Shown: positions 43,102-51,475, counted from the stretch's first letter. The stretch is DNA of 64,000 bases from Collinsella sp. (GCA_019414205.1 DXML01000022.1:62001-126000), one strand, 5' to 3'. Numbers and translations are program-made. Notes: generated by a model from the letters alone, not told the origin.

Positions 43102-43137
43102 AGTCGGACGGCTGTTTTATTTTTCAGCCGTCCGACT
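43102..43137. terminator. Hairpin between the membrane-protein and exporter genes
   Basis: AGTCGGACGGCTG pairs perfectly with CAGCCGTCCGACT; the ten-base loop is almost all T. It may attenuate read-through into the ABC exporter so that precursor and exporter are made in different amounts. Confidence 0.65.
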
Positions 43138-43296
43138 GCCGTGCGCGGCCTATTGATCGAACATAAAATTCCCGTTTCTATGAGGATCCAGCTCGCAAAG
43201 ACTCTCTATGGAAGCGCTCGTGCCGATTAGTCGCCGCTTCGTTTCCACCGAACCGCGGTGTAAGGTGTCATCAGTTGGTATTTCATACCTGATAGA

Positions 43297-44946
43297 TTGG
43301 GGCCATTCTTGATTCGGTACGTCTTATCGAAGTTTAGTAAAACAAAGGGTGCTTTCACGTTCATTGCCATCACGACGATTGGAATCGCCCTTTCCTATGC
43401 CGCACCATATGTGAACGGAAAGTTCTTAGATTTCCTTCTTGCCAATCGCAGCGAGAAGGATGCTGTGCTTTTTGCGCTCTTCGTAGCTTCAATAGGGGTC
43501 TTTTCTGCCTTATTTTCATATTTTGCAGGAACGTTATCTATCCGTATATCCACAAAGCTTTCTTTTGACCTACTCAGGGAAACCGTCTTGCGCTTTGAGC
43601 GAGTTAATTTTCTGACGAACCGAACAACCGACTCAGCCTATACGACGCAAAGGATTTTCACTGACTCAGGTGTTGTTTCTTCTTTCGTTCTAACAAACTT
43701 TATCAGCGCTCCCCTGTCTGTTGTCGCCATTCCTTTCGTGTTGCTCGTCATATGGTCGGTTGATCCACTCCTCGCACTATTCTCCATCCTCCTTCTTGTG
43801 GCATATCTCTTCGTTATTACCGGATTGCGAAAGCTTCTATATAAAGTCATGTACGAGAAGAAGGAGGCAGATAGCGCTTTCTATGCCGTAATAGCATCGC
43901 AGTTGAATCAGATTCTCAACATTCAGTTAACGTCTTCATACAATAAAAGCGAGCTAGCACTTGACACCGGATTTGAAAAGTATTTTCCAAAGGTCTTGCA
44001 CTCGGGAAAGCTCTCATTCTCACTAACATCGATTGACAGCCTTTTTGCTGCCGTGTTTCAAGCGATAATACTCATCGTATCCGGAGTGCGAATCATCAAT
44101 GGAACCATGACGATAGGCGAATACACCATCGTCGGTGCATATTTTGCCGTCCTATTTAAAACCTTGAAAAACACGATGAACCTGTTCAAGTCCTATCAGG
44201 ATGCCAAGGCTTCGTGGGACAGGATGAGCGCCATGGGAAAGGTAGGACCGGAACCAGAGCAAGATCAGACAGGTTTAGTCAAGATTGACACAATAAATCG
44301 CATTTCTGTTTCCAAGTTGGATTTTACGGTACCCCTTCCAGACGGATCTCCCCGAAAGGTTCTTGACGGATTTTCCTTCGATTTCTCCGGCCCTGGAACA
44401 TACTGCATAACCGGAGAAAATGGAAGAGGAAAAACGTCGCTCCTTTACCTGCTCCTTGGGCTGTATCCATCGGCAGGCAAAGTAACATACAACGACATGC
44501 CGATTGAAAAATGCAATTTGGATTACATACGTTCAGACACGATATCGTGCTGCCCCCAACCGTGCTTCGCTCCAGATGAGACGGTTCGGGACCTGTTGGA
44601 TTATTTCAACACCCCATTTTTTACAAAGCACCAGCATATGAATGAGCTACCGTCGTTGACAACCAGCATAGAGGGCTTGCTTGAGAAACGTTGTCCTGAA
44701 CTTTCGGGTGGTGAGCTGCGCCGTGTATACTTGTGGTCGGCAATTTCCCGTAATCCATCAGTCTTGGTGCTCGATGAGCCTACAACTGGATTGGATGAAA
44801 CAAGCCGAGCCGAACTCGCTTCGTATGTCAGAAACAACAAATTGAAACAGCTCATTATCATTGTTTCACATGATAATGAGCTGGCAAATGCAGCGGAAAC
44901 GATCGTCAGTCTAGATAACGCGTCACACCGTTGCGCAAATCGATAG
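43297..44946 (+). CDS. ABC exporter (TMD-NBD fusion) of the RiPP-like cluster
   Basis: 549 residues. Six membrane helices span residues 15-310, followed by an ATPase domain with ITGENGRGKTSLLYLLLG (Walker A), the signature LSGGELRRVYLW, and VLVLDEPTTGLDE (Walker B). No C39 peptidase domain is present, so leader removal must occur elsewhere. The TTG at 43309 has a better-placed GGGG than the TTG at 43297. A 260-base gap with a strong hairpin separates it from the other cluster genes. Likely exports the modified peptide. Confidence 0.87.
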   Translation: MGPFLIRYVLSKFSKTKGAFTFIAITTIGIALSYAAPYVNGKFLDFLLANRSEKDAVLFALFVASIGVFSALFSYFAGTLSIRISTKLSFDLLRETVLRFERVNFLTNRTTDSAYTTQRIFTDSGVVSSFVLTNFISAPLSVVAIPFVLLVIWSVDPLLALFSILLLVAYLFVITGLRKLLYKVMYEKKEADSAFYAVIASQLNQILNIQLTSSYNKSELALDTGFEKYFPKVLHSGKLSFSLTSIDSLFAAVFQAIILIVSGVRIINGTMTIGEYTIVGAYFAVLFKTLKNTMNLFKSYQDAKASWDRMSAMGKVGPEPEQDQTGLVKIDTINRISVSKLDFTVPLPDGSPRKVLDGFSFDFSGPGTYCITGENGRGKTSLLYLLLGLYPSAGKVTYNDMPIEKCNLDYIRSDTISCCPQPCFAPDETVRDLLDYFNTPFFTKHQHMNELPSLTTSIEGLLEKRCPELSGGELRRVYLWSAISRNPSVLVLDEPTTGLDETSRAELASYVRNNKLKQLIIIVSHDNELANAAETIVSLDNASHRCANR

Positions 44947-44982
44947 GACCGCATCGAGTCGCAGCAATTGCAGAAGGCTAAG

Positions 44983-45231
44983 CTATAATGATTGCCCTTT
45001 ACCCATGCGTATCTCAAGGCCTTCGATGATGATCCTTGATACCGTGGTGTTGTGTTCCGCCGCGTAGGTGCTCATCTCTTGCTTCTGCTCTTCCGTAACC
45101 CAAAAGGTGATGCACTCCCCTTTCTTGCGACTTGTCGAATCCCCTTTGTTTCGTGTGTCTTGATTACCCATGAGGGTCATGCTCGCCTCTCCAACGGGCA
45201 TGACGCGGCGAGTTGGCTTCTTAATTGCCAC
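44983..45231 (-). CDS. Ribbon-helix-helix protein
   Basis: 82 residues. After a basic N-terminal arm, residues 38-75 (CITFWVTEEQKQEMSTYAAE then NTTVSRIIIEGLEIRM) form a clear CopG/RHH DNA-binding unit. Starts at GTG, six bases after GGAG. It faces the exporter gene convergently. It may regulate the cargo or a lost neighbouring module; no antitoxin partner is seen. Confidence 0.65.
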   Translation of the reverse strand: MAIKKPTRRVMPVGEASMTLMGNQDTRNKGDSTSRKKGECITFWVTEEQKQEMSTYAAEHNTTVSRIIIEGLEIRMGKGQSL

Positions 45232-45274
45232 CGTAAATCTCCTTATCCTCCTCGATGCCCTCCTTCACCTGTTT

Positions 45275-45515
45275 GAGTAATTGTCCTCTTTGACACCGGC
45301 GATATTGCGCTTACACACCGTCCGCTCACATCCCGAATATTGCCGTTCGGCACCGCCGATATTCCCGTCGGCACCGTCCCCCTGGTACGTTCCGGCTGTC
45401 CATGCAGCCGAGACCAAGGAGGTACAGCATGGCGAGAAGGATAAGGGCCAGGGAGGCCCTCAGGCTCCGTGCGTCCGGCCTGTCGCAGAACGCGATAGCC
45501 CGCGCGGCGCATTGA
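45275..45515 (+). mobile_element. IS21-family end with istA 5' remnant
   Basis: At 45290-45380 several repeats of the form CCGnATATTnCCGTCGGCACCG lie in a row, as in IS21 terminal repeats. They are followed by a 28-codon frame (45429-45515), MARRIRAREALRLRASGLSQ and NAIARAAH then TGA, matching the helix-turn-helix start of IstA. The rest of istA is gone; the following gene starts at once. Confidence 0.6.
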
Positions 45516-45527
45516 TTGGAAGGCTGT

Positions 45528-46566
45528 ATGGACGTCAGGCTGCTTGGAAAGAAAAACGAGGGCGAGGGCCTTGGGGTCGCTGTTCTCGTTGATTCGGCTT
45601 TTGCAGAGTTAAAAGACAAGAGCGATGAGCAGTTGGCGGAGGCCCAGAGATTTTTGATTGACTTTATGAAAAAAGTTGCTCGGCTAAAGGGAGTGAGAAT
45701 TGATCGGCCCCATTTCCTCCGCTCGGAGCTGAGGAGGAAGGGTGTCCATAAAGATGTCGGCGAGTTTGCCGTGGAAACGACCCCCGTTACCGCCGGAATC
45801 GATGTGGGCCTGATCGATAGAATTGCTAGAGAAGTAATTGATTATGAGGCAAAGAAGTCAACCGCCTTTTCCTTTGCAGCGGGTCTTCCCGGAGGTGTCG
45901 CGATGGTGGGCACCATTCCTGCCGATATTACGTAATACTACGTGCACGCATTCAGGATTATGCAGAAACTGGCATACCTGTATGGCTGGCAGACCTTTTT
46001 TGAAGAATGTGACGACGTTGATGACGAGACTCTCTACGAAATGGCAGTGTTGCTCGGTGTGATGATGGGTGTAGGCAGCGCGAATTCGATGCTAACCGTA
46101 ATCGCCAAAAACGCCCAAGAGGCGGTCGCGAAAAAGGTCGCTCGCCAGTCGCTAACCAAGACCAGTTGGTATCCGATCCTGAAGAAGCTCTTGAGCTTCA
46201 TGGGTATCAAGATAACAAAGCAGACGGTGGGGGATGCCGCTGGCAAGGTTGTTGTGGGCGTCGGTGGCGTAATCTCTGGTGCTATCACCTTTATGGGTCT
46301 TTCAAAGGGGTCGGCGCGCTTGTGTAGGCAGCTTAAGTGCTTGCCGCAGGCAAACGAGCGGATTCCTGGCACTGGGTACTATGAAAAGGATGAGGCCGCG
46401 GTTGCCAAGAAGAGGATTGACGTAGCGGAACCCCTCTTTATCGAAAAGTTCGGATTTTACTCCCATATTCTACGGCTCTATTGTTGAATATGCTGACCGG
46501 CTGGAGGAGTCACTGGCGACTGGAGAAGCGAAGCTGGATGCATATAATCCGGACGTTCTTCTCTGA
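45528..46566 (+). pseudogene. EcsC-family gene, broken by a stop and a frameshift
   Basis: The translation up to 45932 ends FAAGLPGGVAMVGTIPADIT, then TAA, then YYVHAFRIMQKLAYLYGW, which together read as one EcsC-type protein with Gln expected at the stop (CAA to TAA). Near 46465 the frame shifts: GFYSHILRLYC* in one frame, while FYGSIVEYADRLEESLATGE continues in another to the TGA at 46564. EcsC-family proteins are of unclear membrane-related function. GGAAGG precedes ATG 45528. The gene was recently lost, as the sequence is otherwise intact. Confidence 0.82.
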
Positions 46567-46718
46567 TACTCAGCGGAATTAGGCTATGCGTAACAGGATT
46601 GTTGTTCGATCTAATGTGAACGTTGGATGATGCTAACTATTTATGGAAAACAGTTAAAAAAGTTTTTCACCCCTTTTTCACTCCTCGGAGAAGGAGGAAA
46701 GAGACGCGAAAACAAAAA

Positions 46719-46746
46719 AGCTCAGAAGCAATTACGCTTCTGAGCT
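46719..46746 (-). terminator. Element-borne terminator for tRNA-Thr
   Basis: On the minus strand AGCTCAGAAGC pairs with GCTTCTGAGCT and is followed by TTTTTTG. It lies eight bases beyond the right attachment repeat and replaces the chromosomal terminator that the insertion moved 15 kb away. Confidence 0.8.
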
Positions 46747-46753
46747 GCACTAA

Positions 46754-46803
46754 TGCAATGGAGCCAGCGACCGGGCTCGAACCGGTGACCCCCGCTTTAC
46801 GAG
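46754..46803 (-). repeat. Right attachment site
   Basis: 50 bases identical to 31633-31682. The crossover copy restores the 3' half of tRNA-Thr, so the tRNA gene stays complete on this side. Confidence 0.92.
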
Positions 46804-46834
46804 AGCGGTGCTCTACCAACTGAGCTACGCTGGC
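46759..46834 (-). tRNA. tRNA-Thr (anticodon CGT)
   Basis: A 76-nucleotide cloverleaf on the minus strand: acceptor GCCAGCG/CGCTGGC, D arm with AGTTGGTAGA, anticodon stem CCGCT/AGCGG with loop CTCGTAA, T arm ACCGG TTCGAGC CCGGT, discriminator T and an encoded CCA. Its 3' half was supplied by the integrated element. Confidence 0.96.
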
Positions 46835-46873
46835 GGCCATGTGGTGACGCAAGTGAGGCGTCAACGGCTGTCT

Positions 46874-46902
46874 ATGATACGGGACATCGCAAATCCGCGC
46901 AA
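46874..46902 (-). promoter_or_regulatory. tRNA-Thr promoter
   Basis: On the minus strand TTGCGC, 17 bases, then TATCAT, with the predicted start about 33 bases before the tRNA. Confidence 0.65.
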
Positions 46903-46991
46903 GTGTTCTGACGGCTTTTCTCACTTTAAATGCACTAATATTGGAGACGCGATGTCTTGCTCTTACGGGTCTCAAACAGAATGGGGCAGCG

Positions 46992-47474
46992 ATGGCTCAA
47001 CCCAAGATTCTTCTCACACGCATCGACGACCGTTTCATTTACGGACAAGACGTTGAGCTGTGGAACGAAGCCGTGGGTTCCAACCTTGTCTTGATCGTCA
47101 ACGATGAGATCGCGGCGGATTCGCGCCAATGGGCACCCATGAGGGTGGCGGCGCCCGAGGGCGTTTGGACGCGGTTTTTCTCGGTGCAAAGGACCATCGA
47201 CATCATTCATACCGCAACGCCGCGCCAATGGATCCTGATTATGGTGGCCTCACCCGCCGATGCGCTCGCGCTGGTTAAGGGCGGTGTGCCCATTACCAAG
47301 ATCAGCATAGGTCACATGCGGGCAGGGGAGGGCAAGCACCCCGTAACGCCCCCAGTCGCCGTAGACGACGCAGATGTCGCCGCCTTCAAAGAGCTGCAAG
47401 AGCTCGGCATAGAGCTAGAAATCCGTTATCTCCCCGGCTCCGACCCCGATCCCATCGAGAACCTGCTCACGTGA
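46992..47474 (+). CDS. Orphan PTS EIIB, mannose family, active-site His replaced by Tyr
   Basis: 160 residues, aligned without gaps over most of its length with the EIIB at 21054: ILLTRIDDRFIYGQDVELWN against ILLTRIDNRLVHGQVATQWN. The phosphorylated His17 is Tyr, so normal phosphotransfer is impossible. The rest of the fold is conserved (FFSVQRTIDIIHTATPRQW, GGVPITKISIGHM). No other PTS component is adjacent. It may be a decaying copy or a regulatory protein. The start at 46992 is chosen by alignment to the paralogue. Confidence 0.85.
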   Translation: MAQPKILLTRIDDRFIYGQDVELWNEAVGSNLVLIVNDEIAADSRQWAPMRVAAPEGVWTRFFSVQRTIDIIHTATPRQWILIMVASPADALALVKGGVPITKISIGHMRAGEGKHPVTPPVAVDDADVAAFKELQELGIELEIRYLPGSDPDPIENLLT

Positions 47475-47542
47475 TCTCCTGGGGGCGGAGGAAAAAAGGA
47501 TCATTTTGCCCTTGCGAGGGACGCGCGCGATACCGCCTGTCA

Positions 47543-47694
47543 AAAACTATGTCCATTTACTACGTTTGATCGGCTATCGCCGAGCATGTCGAATTTGAGA
47601 AAAACAAAACCGCAGGTAGACGGCTCGCGAATTTAACAAAAACCGGTGCATGGTCGAGCAACCCGGGCTAAACGTAGTAAATGGGCACAGTTTT
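47543..47694. repeat. 152-bp MITE-like element with 25-bp inverted ends
   Basis: The left arm (47543-47567, AAAACTATGTCCATTTACTA...) and right arm (47670-47694) are inverted copies with two mismatches in 25. No coding frame inside. Bases 47475-47801 hold nothing else but the galM terminator. Confidence 0.75.
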
Positions 47695-47743
47695 GATATG
47701 TCACTCATACAGTCACAGCGAAAATGAGCCCAAAAGATGAAAA

Positions 47744-47775
47744 AGCGCCCGCCGGCGGTGGTGCCGGCGGGCGCT
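47744..47775 (-). terminator. Terminator of galM
   Basis: AGCGCCCGCCGGC / GCCGGCGGGCGCT; on the minus strand it ends in TTTTTC. Confidence 0.85.
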
Positions 47776-47801
47776 GCTGTGCGATATGTCGCGTTGTGGG
47801 C

Positions 47802-48854
47802 TTAGTGCCTCATAAAGTGGTACTCGATCACATTGCTGTAGGGGTGACCCGGGCCCACGATGCCCTGCGGGAACAGCGGCTGGTGCGGCGTGTCGGGGTA
47901 CATCTCGGCCTCGAGGGCAAAGCCGGCACCCCAGCCATAGTTGGCGTCGTCCTTGGCGTGCTCGTCGCCCAGCCAGTTGCCGGTGTAGAGCTGCACGCCC
48001 GGGGCAGTGGTGTAGTAGTCCAGCTCGCGGCCGGTCCACATCTCCTCGACGTGCATCGCGCGGCGTAGATTGCGGTCGTACTGATAGCCATCGATGCACA
48101 GACAGTGGTCGTAGCCACGGGCCTGCTTAATCTGCGGGTCGTCGGCCTCCATGCCGGGTGCGACGGGGCGCAGCTCGCGAAAGTCAAATGGTGTTCCATC
48201 GACCGGAGCAATCTCGCCGGTGGGGATGTTCTGGTCATCAATGGGCAGGTAGTGGGCGGCGTTAGCAACAAAGAAGTGCTCGCAGTCCATACCGGCGTTA
48301 TGACCGGCAAGGTTAAAGTACGTGTGGTTGGTCATGGACACGTACGTGGCGCGGTCGCTCTCGCAGCCATATTCGATGCGGAAGACGCCGGTGCGCGTCA
48401 CGGTAAACACGGCCGTAAAGGTGCGGTTGCCGGGCAGGCCCAGCTCGCCATCCTCAAGCGAGGTGGTCATGCGAACGGCGTTGTGGACCTCGTCGAGTTC
48501 AACGTCCCACACGCGCTTGTGCAGGCCGTGCTCAAGATCGCTGTGCAGGTTGTTGGCGCCCTCGTTGTCGGACATATGCCAGTCCGTGCCGTCGATGGTG
48601 ATCGTGGCGCCTGCGGTACGGTTTGCCACGGGGCCGATGGTCGCGCCAAAGCAGGCAGGGTTGTCAAAGTAATCCTCGAGCTTATCGAAGCCCAGCACCA
48701 CATCGCGCACGTTGCCGGGAATGTCGGGCACATCGATACCCAGCACGGTGGCGCCAAAGTCCATAATGCGAACACAGATCTCGGGCCCGTTGAGGGTGTA
48801 ACGATGAACGGGGGTACCGCACGGCGCGGCGCCGAAAAGCTCAGAAGTGATCAT
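47802..48854 (-). CDS. galM: Galactose mutarotase (aldose 1-epimerase)
   Basis: 350 residues; interconverts alpha and beta anomers of galactose/glucose. Conserved segments are DFGATVLGIDVPD, ACFGATIGPVANRTAGA (with the substrate Arg), NNLHSDLEHGLHKRVW, VSMTNHTYFNLAGH (catalytic His near residue 175) and ALEAEMYPDTPHQP with the catalytic Glu. Start at ATG 48854 follows GGAAC; an in-frame upstream ATG is weaker. Divergent from the LacR-like gene across 206 bases, so that regulator may act on it. Confidence 0.92.
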   Translation of the reverse strand: MITSELFGAAPCGTPVHRYTLNGPEICVRIMDFGATVLGIDVPDIPGNVRDVVLGFDKLEDYFDNPACFGATIGPVANRTAGATITIDGTDWHMSDNEGANNLHSDLEHGLHKRVWDVELDEVHNAVRMTTSLEDGELGLPGNRTFTAVFTVTRTGVFRIEYGCESDRATYVSMTNHTYFNLAGHNAGMDCEHFFVANAAHYLPIDDQNIPTGEIAPVDGTPFDFRELRPVAPGMEADDPQIKQARGYDHCLCIDGYQYDRNLRRAMHVEEMWTGRELDYYTTAPGVQLYTGNWLGDEHAKDDANYGWGAGFALEAEMYPDTPHQPLFPQGIVGPGHPYSNVIEYHFMRH

Positions 48855-49060
48855 TTGGTTCCTAACATCGAGGTATTTCCGACAAACTGTAGCGCGAACA
48901 GGCGAGATTATCACTACACCCCACTAAAGCAGGGGTTATTTTTCTCAAAAAAGTGATGATTGGAGCTGTGCGGGCGTCCATTTTTGACGCGTACGAGTCT
49001 GATACAATTTGTTCGTTACTGTTTGAATGATATGCGCGCAGAGAACGGCGAGGATTCATC

Positions 49061-49825
49061 GTGATTAAGGCGGAGCGACAGGATAAAGTTCGTCAGCTGC
49101 TCGAGGAGCAGGGCACGGTCTCGGTCAAGGAGATTTCGGATGCACTGGGCGTTTCGGACATGACGATTCGCCGCGACCTCGAAGAACTTGCGAGTCTGGG
49201 CGAGATCGAGCGCGTGCACGGCGGTGCCCGCAGTGCGCAGGGTCGTCCCCACGCTATGTTACGCCATGAGTATTCGCACAGCGAAAAGCGCACTAAGCAT
49301 GCTGAGGAAAAGCTGCAGATTGCGCGCCGTGCTGTGGAGCTTATCGAGGAAGGCTCGACCATCTTTTTGGGCACGGGCACCACGGTTGAACGGATGGCCT
49401 CGATGCTGCCGACGTTTCGCCTGCGCATTGTGACCAATTCGCTTTCGGTGTTTAACCTGCTCGAGGCGCGCGAAGACTGCGAGCTGTGCCTCGTGGGCGG
49501 TATGTACCGTCGCCGCACCGCCGCTTTTGTGGGACCAACGGCCGAGGATACCCTGCGCGCGCTGGGCATCGATGCGGCGTTTATCGGCGCCAACGGCATT
49601 CTGGATGGCGACGTGTCTACGTCCAATATGGATGAGGGTCGTATCCAGCAGCTCGCTTTTAGCAAGGCAGACTCGCGCTATCTGATCGCCGACTCCAGCA
49701 AGATCGGCAAGCGTGACTTCTATACCTTCTGCCGCCTGGACAATTTGGACGCCGTGGTGTGCGAGCCGGATATTGCCGATGAGGATCGCGCCGCCATCGA
49801 GGAGCACACGCAGGTCATCTGCTAG
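49061..49825 (+). CDS. lacR: DeoR-family regulator, LacR-like
   Basis: 254 residues. The N-terminal DeoR helix-turn-helix is complete (ERQDKVRQLLEEQGTVSVKE, then SDALGVSDMTIRRDLEELAS and the family hallmark VHGGARS). The C-terminal sugar-phosphate sensor domain has IFLGTGTTVERMASMLP and TNSLSVFNLLE. LacR proteins respond to tagatose-6-phosphate, which fits the pathway encoded around it. Start at GTG 49061, after a GGCGAGG sequence. Divergent from galM. Confidence 0.86.
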   Translation: MIKAERQDKVRQLLEEQGTVSVKEISDALGVSDMTIRRDLEELASLGEIERVHGGARSAQGRPHAMLRHEYSHSEKRTKHAEEKLQIARRAVELIEEGSTIFLGTGTTVERMASMLPTFRLRIVTNSLSVFNLLEAREDCELCLVGGMYRRRTAAFVGPTAEDTLRALGIDAAFIGANGILDGDVSTSNMDEGRIQQLAFSKADSRYLIADSSKIGKRDFYTFCRLDNLDAVVCEPDIADEDRAAIEEHTQVIC

Positions 49826-49865
49826 CTTAGGTGTTACAGATTGAGATTTTCTGACCGGACGTCCT

Positions 49866-49930
49866 GTTTGTCTCGATCTGTAACAGCTGGGACCGAAAAC
49901 CCCTGCTAGATGTTACAGATCGAGACAAAC
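49866..49930. repeat. Palindromic repeat family, copy 1
   Basis: A perfect 20-base inverted repeat, GTTTGTCTCGATCTGTAACA and its complement, around a 25-base spacer (gctgggaccgaaaa...). A half copy lies at 49832-49848. Further copies follow other regulator genes at 54595, 59523 and 59604. Confidence 0.85.
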
Positions 49931-49959
49931 GGCCTGTTCGAACCGAGCCAAAACAAATA

Positions 49960-49997
49960 GGCCGCATGCGAACCCGTGGAGGGATTCACATGCGGCC
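49960..49997 (-). terminator. Terminator of the first lacG
   Basis: GGCCGCATG ... CATGCGGCC, 20-base loop; on the minus strand followed by TATTTG. Confidence 0.65.
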
Positions 49998-50019
49998 GAC
50001 AGGGGGTACGCGGCTTGAA

Positions 50020-51441
50020 TTAGGCCATGAGCATGCCGGTCTCCGCGACGTTCTTGTACCAGTACGCGCTTGCCTTGGGATAGCGCTTCTGGGTCTCAAA
50101 GTCGATGTAGAACAGGCCGTAGCGCTTGTTGTAGCCGTTGGTCCAGGAGAACTGGTCCTGCAGCGACCACACAAAGTAACCGTCGACGTTTACGCCGCCG
50201 TCGATTGCCTTGAGGATCCATGCGAGATGCTGACGCATGTAGTCGATGCGAGGGGCGTCGTCGATAAAGCCGTCCTCGAAGTCGTCCTTATAGCCCATGC
50301 CGTTCTCGGTGATGTAGATCTTCTTGTAGTTGGGGTAATCGTTCTTAATGCGGAGCAGTAGGTCGTACAGGCCCTCGGGATAGATGATCCAGTCCCAATC
50401 GGTGGTGGGTACGCCTTCGCGCACGCATGACTCGCCCACGCCCTTGAGGAACCAGCGCGAGGAGCCCTTGTCGCCGGTGCCATTGTGGTTGATGTTGTTT
50501 TCGCCCTCGGCGGCACGCAGGAACTGGCACTTGTAGGTGTTGACGCCCAGGCAATCGTTGTAGGGGAGCGCGGCGGTCAGCGCGGCGATGTCCTCGTCGC
50601 GGACGTCGAGCTCGCCGCCGGCGATATGGGCCAGCTTGGTCGCAGCCTCCATGGTGTCGGCTGCATAGTGGCCGCGGAAGGTGGCGTCGAGTACCCAGCG
50701 GTTGTTGATGACGTCGGCCATGCGAGCTGCCTCGCAGTCGGCAGCGCTGTTGGGATCGAGGGGATACTTGGGCTCTAGGTTCTGGACAATGCCGATCTCG
50801 CCCTCAAAGTCGCCCTCATGGAAGGCGACGACAGCCTTGGCGTGGGCCACCATCATGTTGTGCATGAGCTGGAAGGCCTTGTCCAGGCGGTACTTCTCGC
50901 CGTGCGGCCAGTTGCCGACGATAAAGCTGCCCTCGGCGGTTGCGGGAATCTCGTTAAACGTGAACCAGTGCTTGACCTCGGTGAACTCGGCAAAGCAGAA
51001 CTTGGCGTACTCGACAAAGGCATCGATGGTCGTGCGCGTCAAGAAGCCCTCGCCGCCGTCCTGGTAAAAGGCCTCGGGCGTATCGAAGTGATCGAGCGTG
51101 ACATAGGGGATGACGCCGGCATTGTTGCAGGTGGCAAAAAGCTCGTGATAGAAGGCGACGCCCTCGGGGTTAATCTCGCCGGTGCCGTTGGGGAAGATGC
51201 GGCTCCAAGCGATGGAGACGCGGATGCCGTTGATGCCGAAGCGCTGGCACAGGTCGATATCGACCGGATACTTGTTGTAGAAATCGCTTGCGGGGTCGGG
51301 GGAGAAGCGACCCTGAGCAGCCAGGAAATCGTCCCAGGGCACTTTGCCCTTGCCGTGCGTGCGGGTCTCGCCCTCAACCTGGTAAGCGGCGGTGGCGCCG
51401 CCAAACACAAAGCCGTCGGGGAACTGCATGGGGTTGGTCAT
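50020..51441 (-). CDS. lacG: 6-phospho-beta-galactosidase, GH1 (module 1)
   Basis: 473 residues; hydrolyses phosphorylated beta-galactosides such as lactose-6-P after PTS uptake. GH1 acid/base Glu is in WFTFNEIPA, nucleophile Glu in IYITENGMGYKD. The C-terminal FSWTNGYNKRYGLFYIDFET then KASAYWYKNV is the LacG-type 6-phosphate-binding end. The sequence is close to lactococcal LacG over its length. It follows the module's transporter gene after 76 bases containing a hairpin. Confidence 0.9.
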   Translation of the reverse strand: MTNPMQFPDGFVFGGATAAYQVEGETRTHGKGKVPWDDFLAAQGRFSPDPASDFYNKYPVDIDLCQRFGINGIRVSIAWSRIFPNGTGEINPEGVAFYHELFATCNNAGVIPYVTLDHFDTPEAFYQDGGEGFLTRTTIDAFVEYAKFCFAEFTEVKHWFTFNEIPATAEGSFIVGNWPHGEKYRLDKAFQLMHNMMVAHAKAVVAFHEGDFEGEIGIVQNLEPKYPLDPNSAADCEAARMADVINNRWVLDATFRGHYAADTMEAATKLAHIAGGELDVRDEDIAALTAALPYNDCLGVNTYKCQFLRAAEGENNINHNGTGDKGSSRWFLKGVGESCVREGVPTTDWDWIIYPEGLYDLLLRIKNDYPNYKKIYITENGMGYKDDFEDGFIDDAPRIDYMRQHLAWILKAIDGGVNVDGYFVWSLQDQFSWTNGYNKRYGLFYIDFETQKRYPKASAYWYKNVAETGMLMA

Positions 51442-51475
51442 GAGTCATCCTTTCTGTGGGATTCGAATAGGGAGA

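Larger units (their letters stand above)
31633..46803. mobile_element. 15.2 kb integrative mobilizable element in tRNA-Thr
   Basis: Exact 50-bp direct repeats (31633-31682 and 46754-46803) border the segment; both contain the tRNA-Thr 3' half. A tyrosine integrase lies next to the left repeat. Mobilisation genes (mobC, coupling protein, relaxase), an excisionase-like gene and a DnaB-like ATPase are inside; no type IV secretion genes are present, so transfer would need a helper. Cargo: the RiPP-like cluster, an RHH protein and a broken EcsC gene. Confidence 0.9.

Noticed and set aside
43027..43230. A 67-codon frame between the small membrane protein and the ABC exporter
   Set aside because: It crosses a perfect hairpin, has no ribosome site and overlaps the end of the upstream gene; I treat the gap as non-coding.
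33225..45231. Toxin-antitoxin assignment for the two RHH-like genes
   Set aside because: Neither has an adjacent toxin-like partner gene; regulation of the element is the simpler reading.
45281..45592. A 103-codon frame over the IS21 end
   Set aside because: It reads through terminal repeats and the istA remnant in another frame and is rich in Pro/Arg/Gly without pattern.
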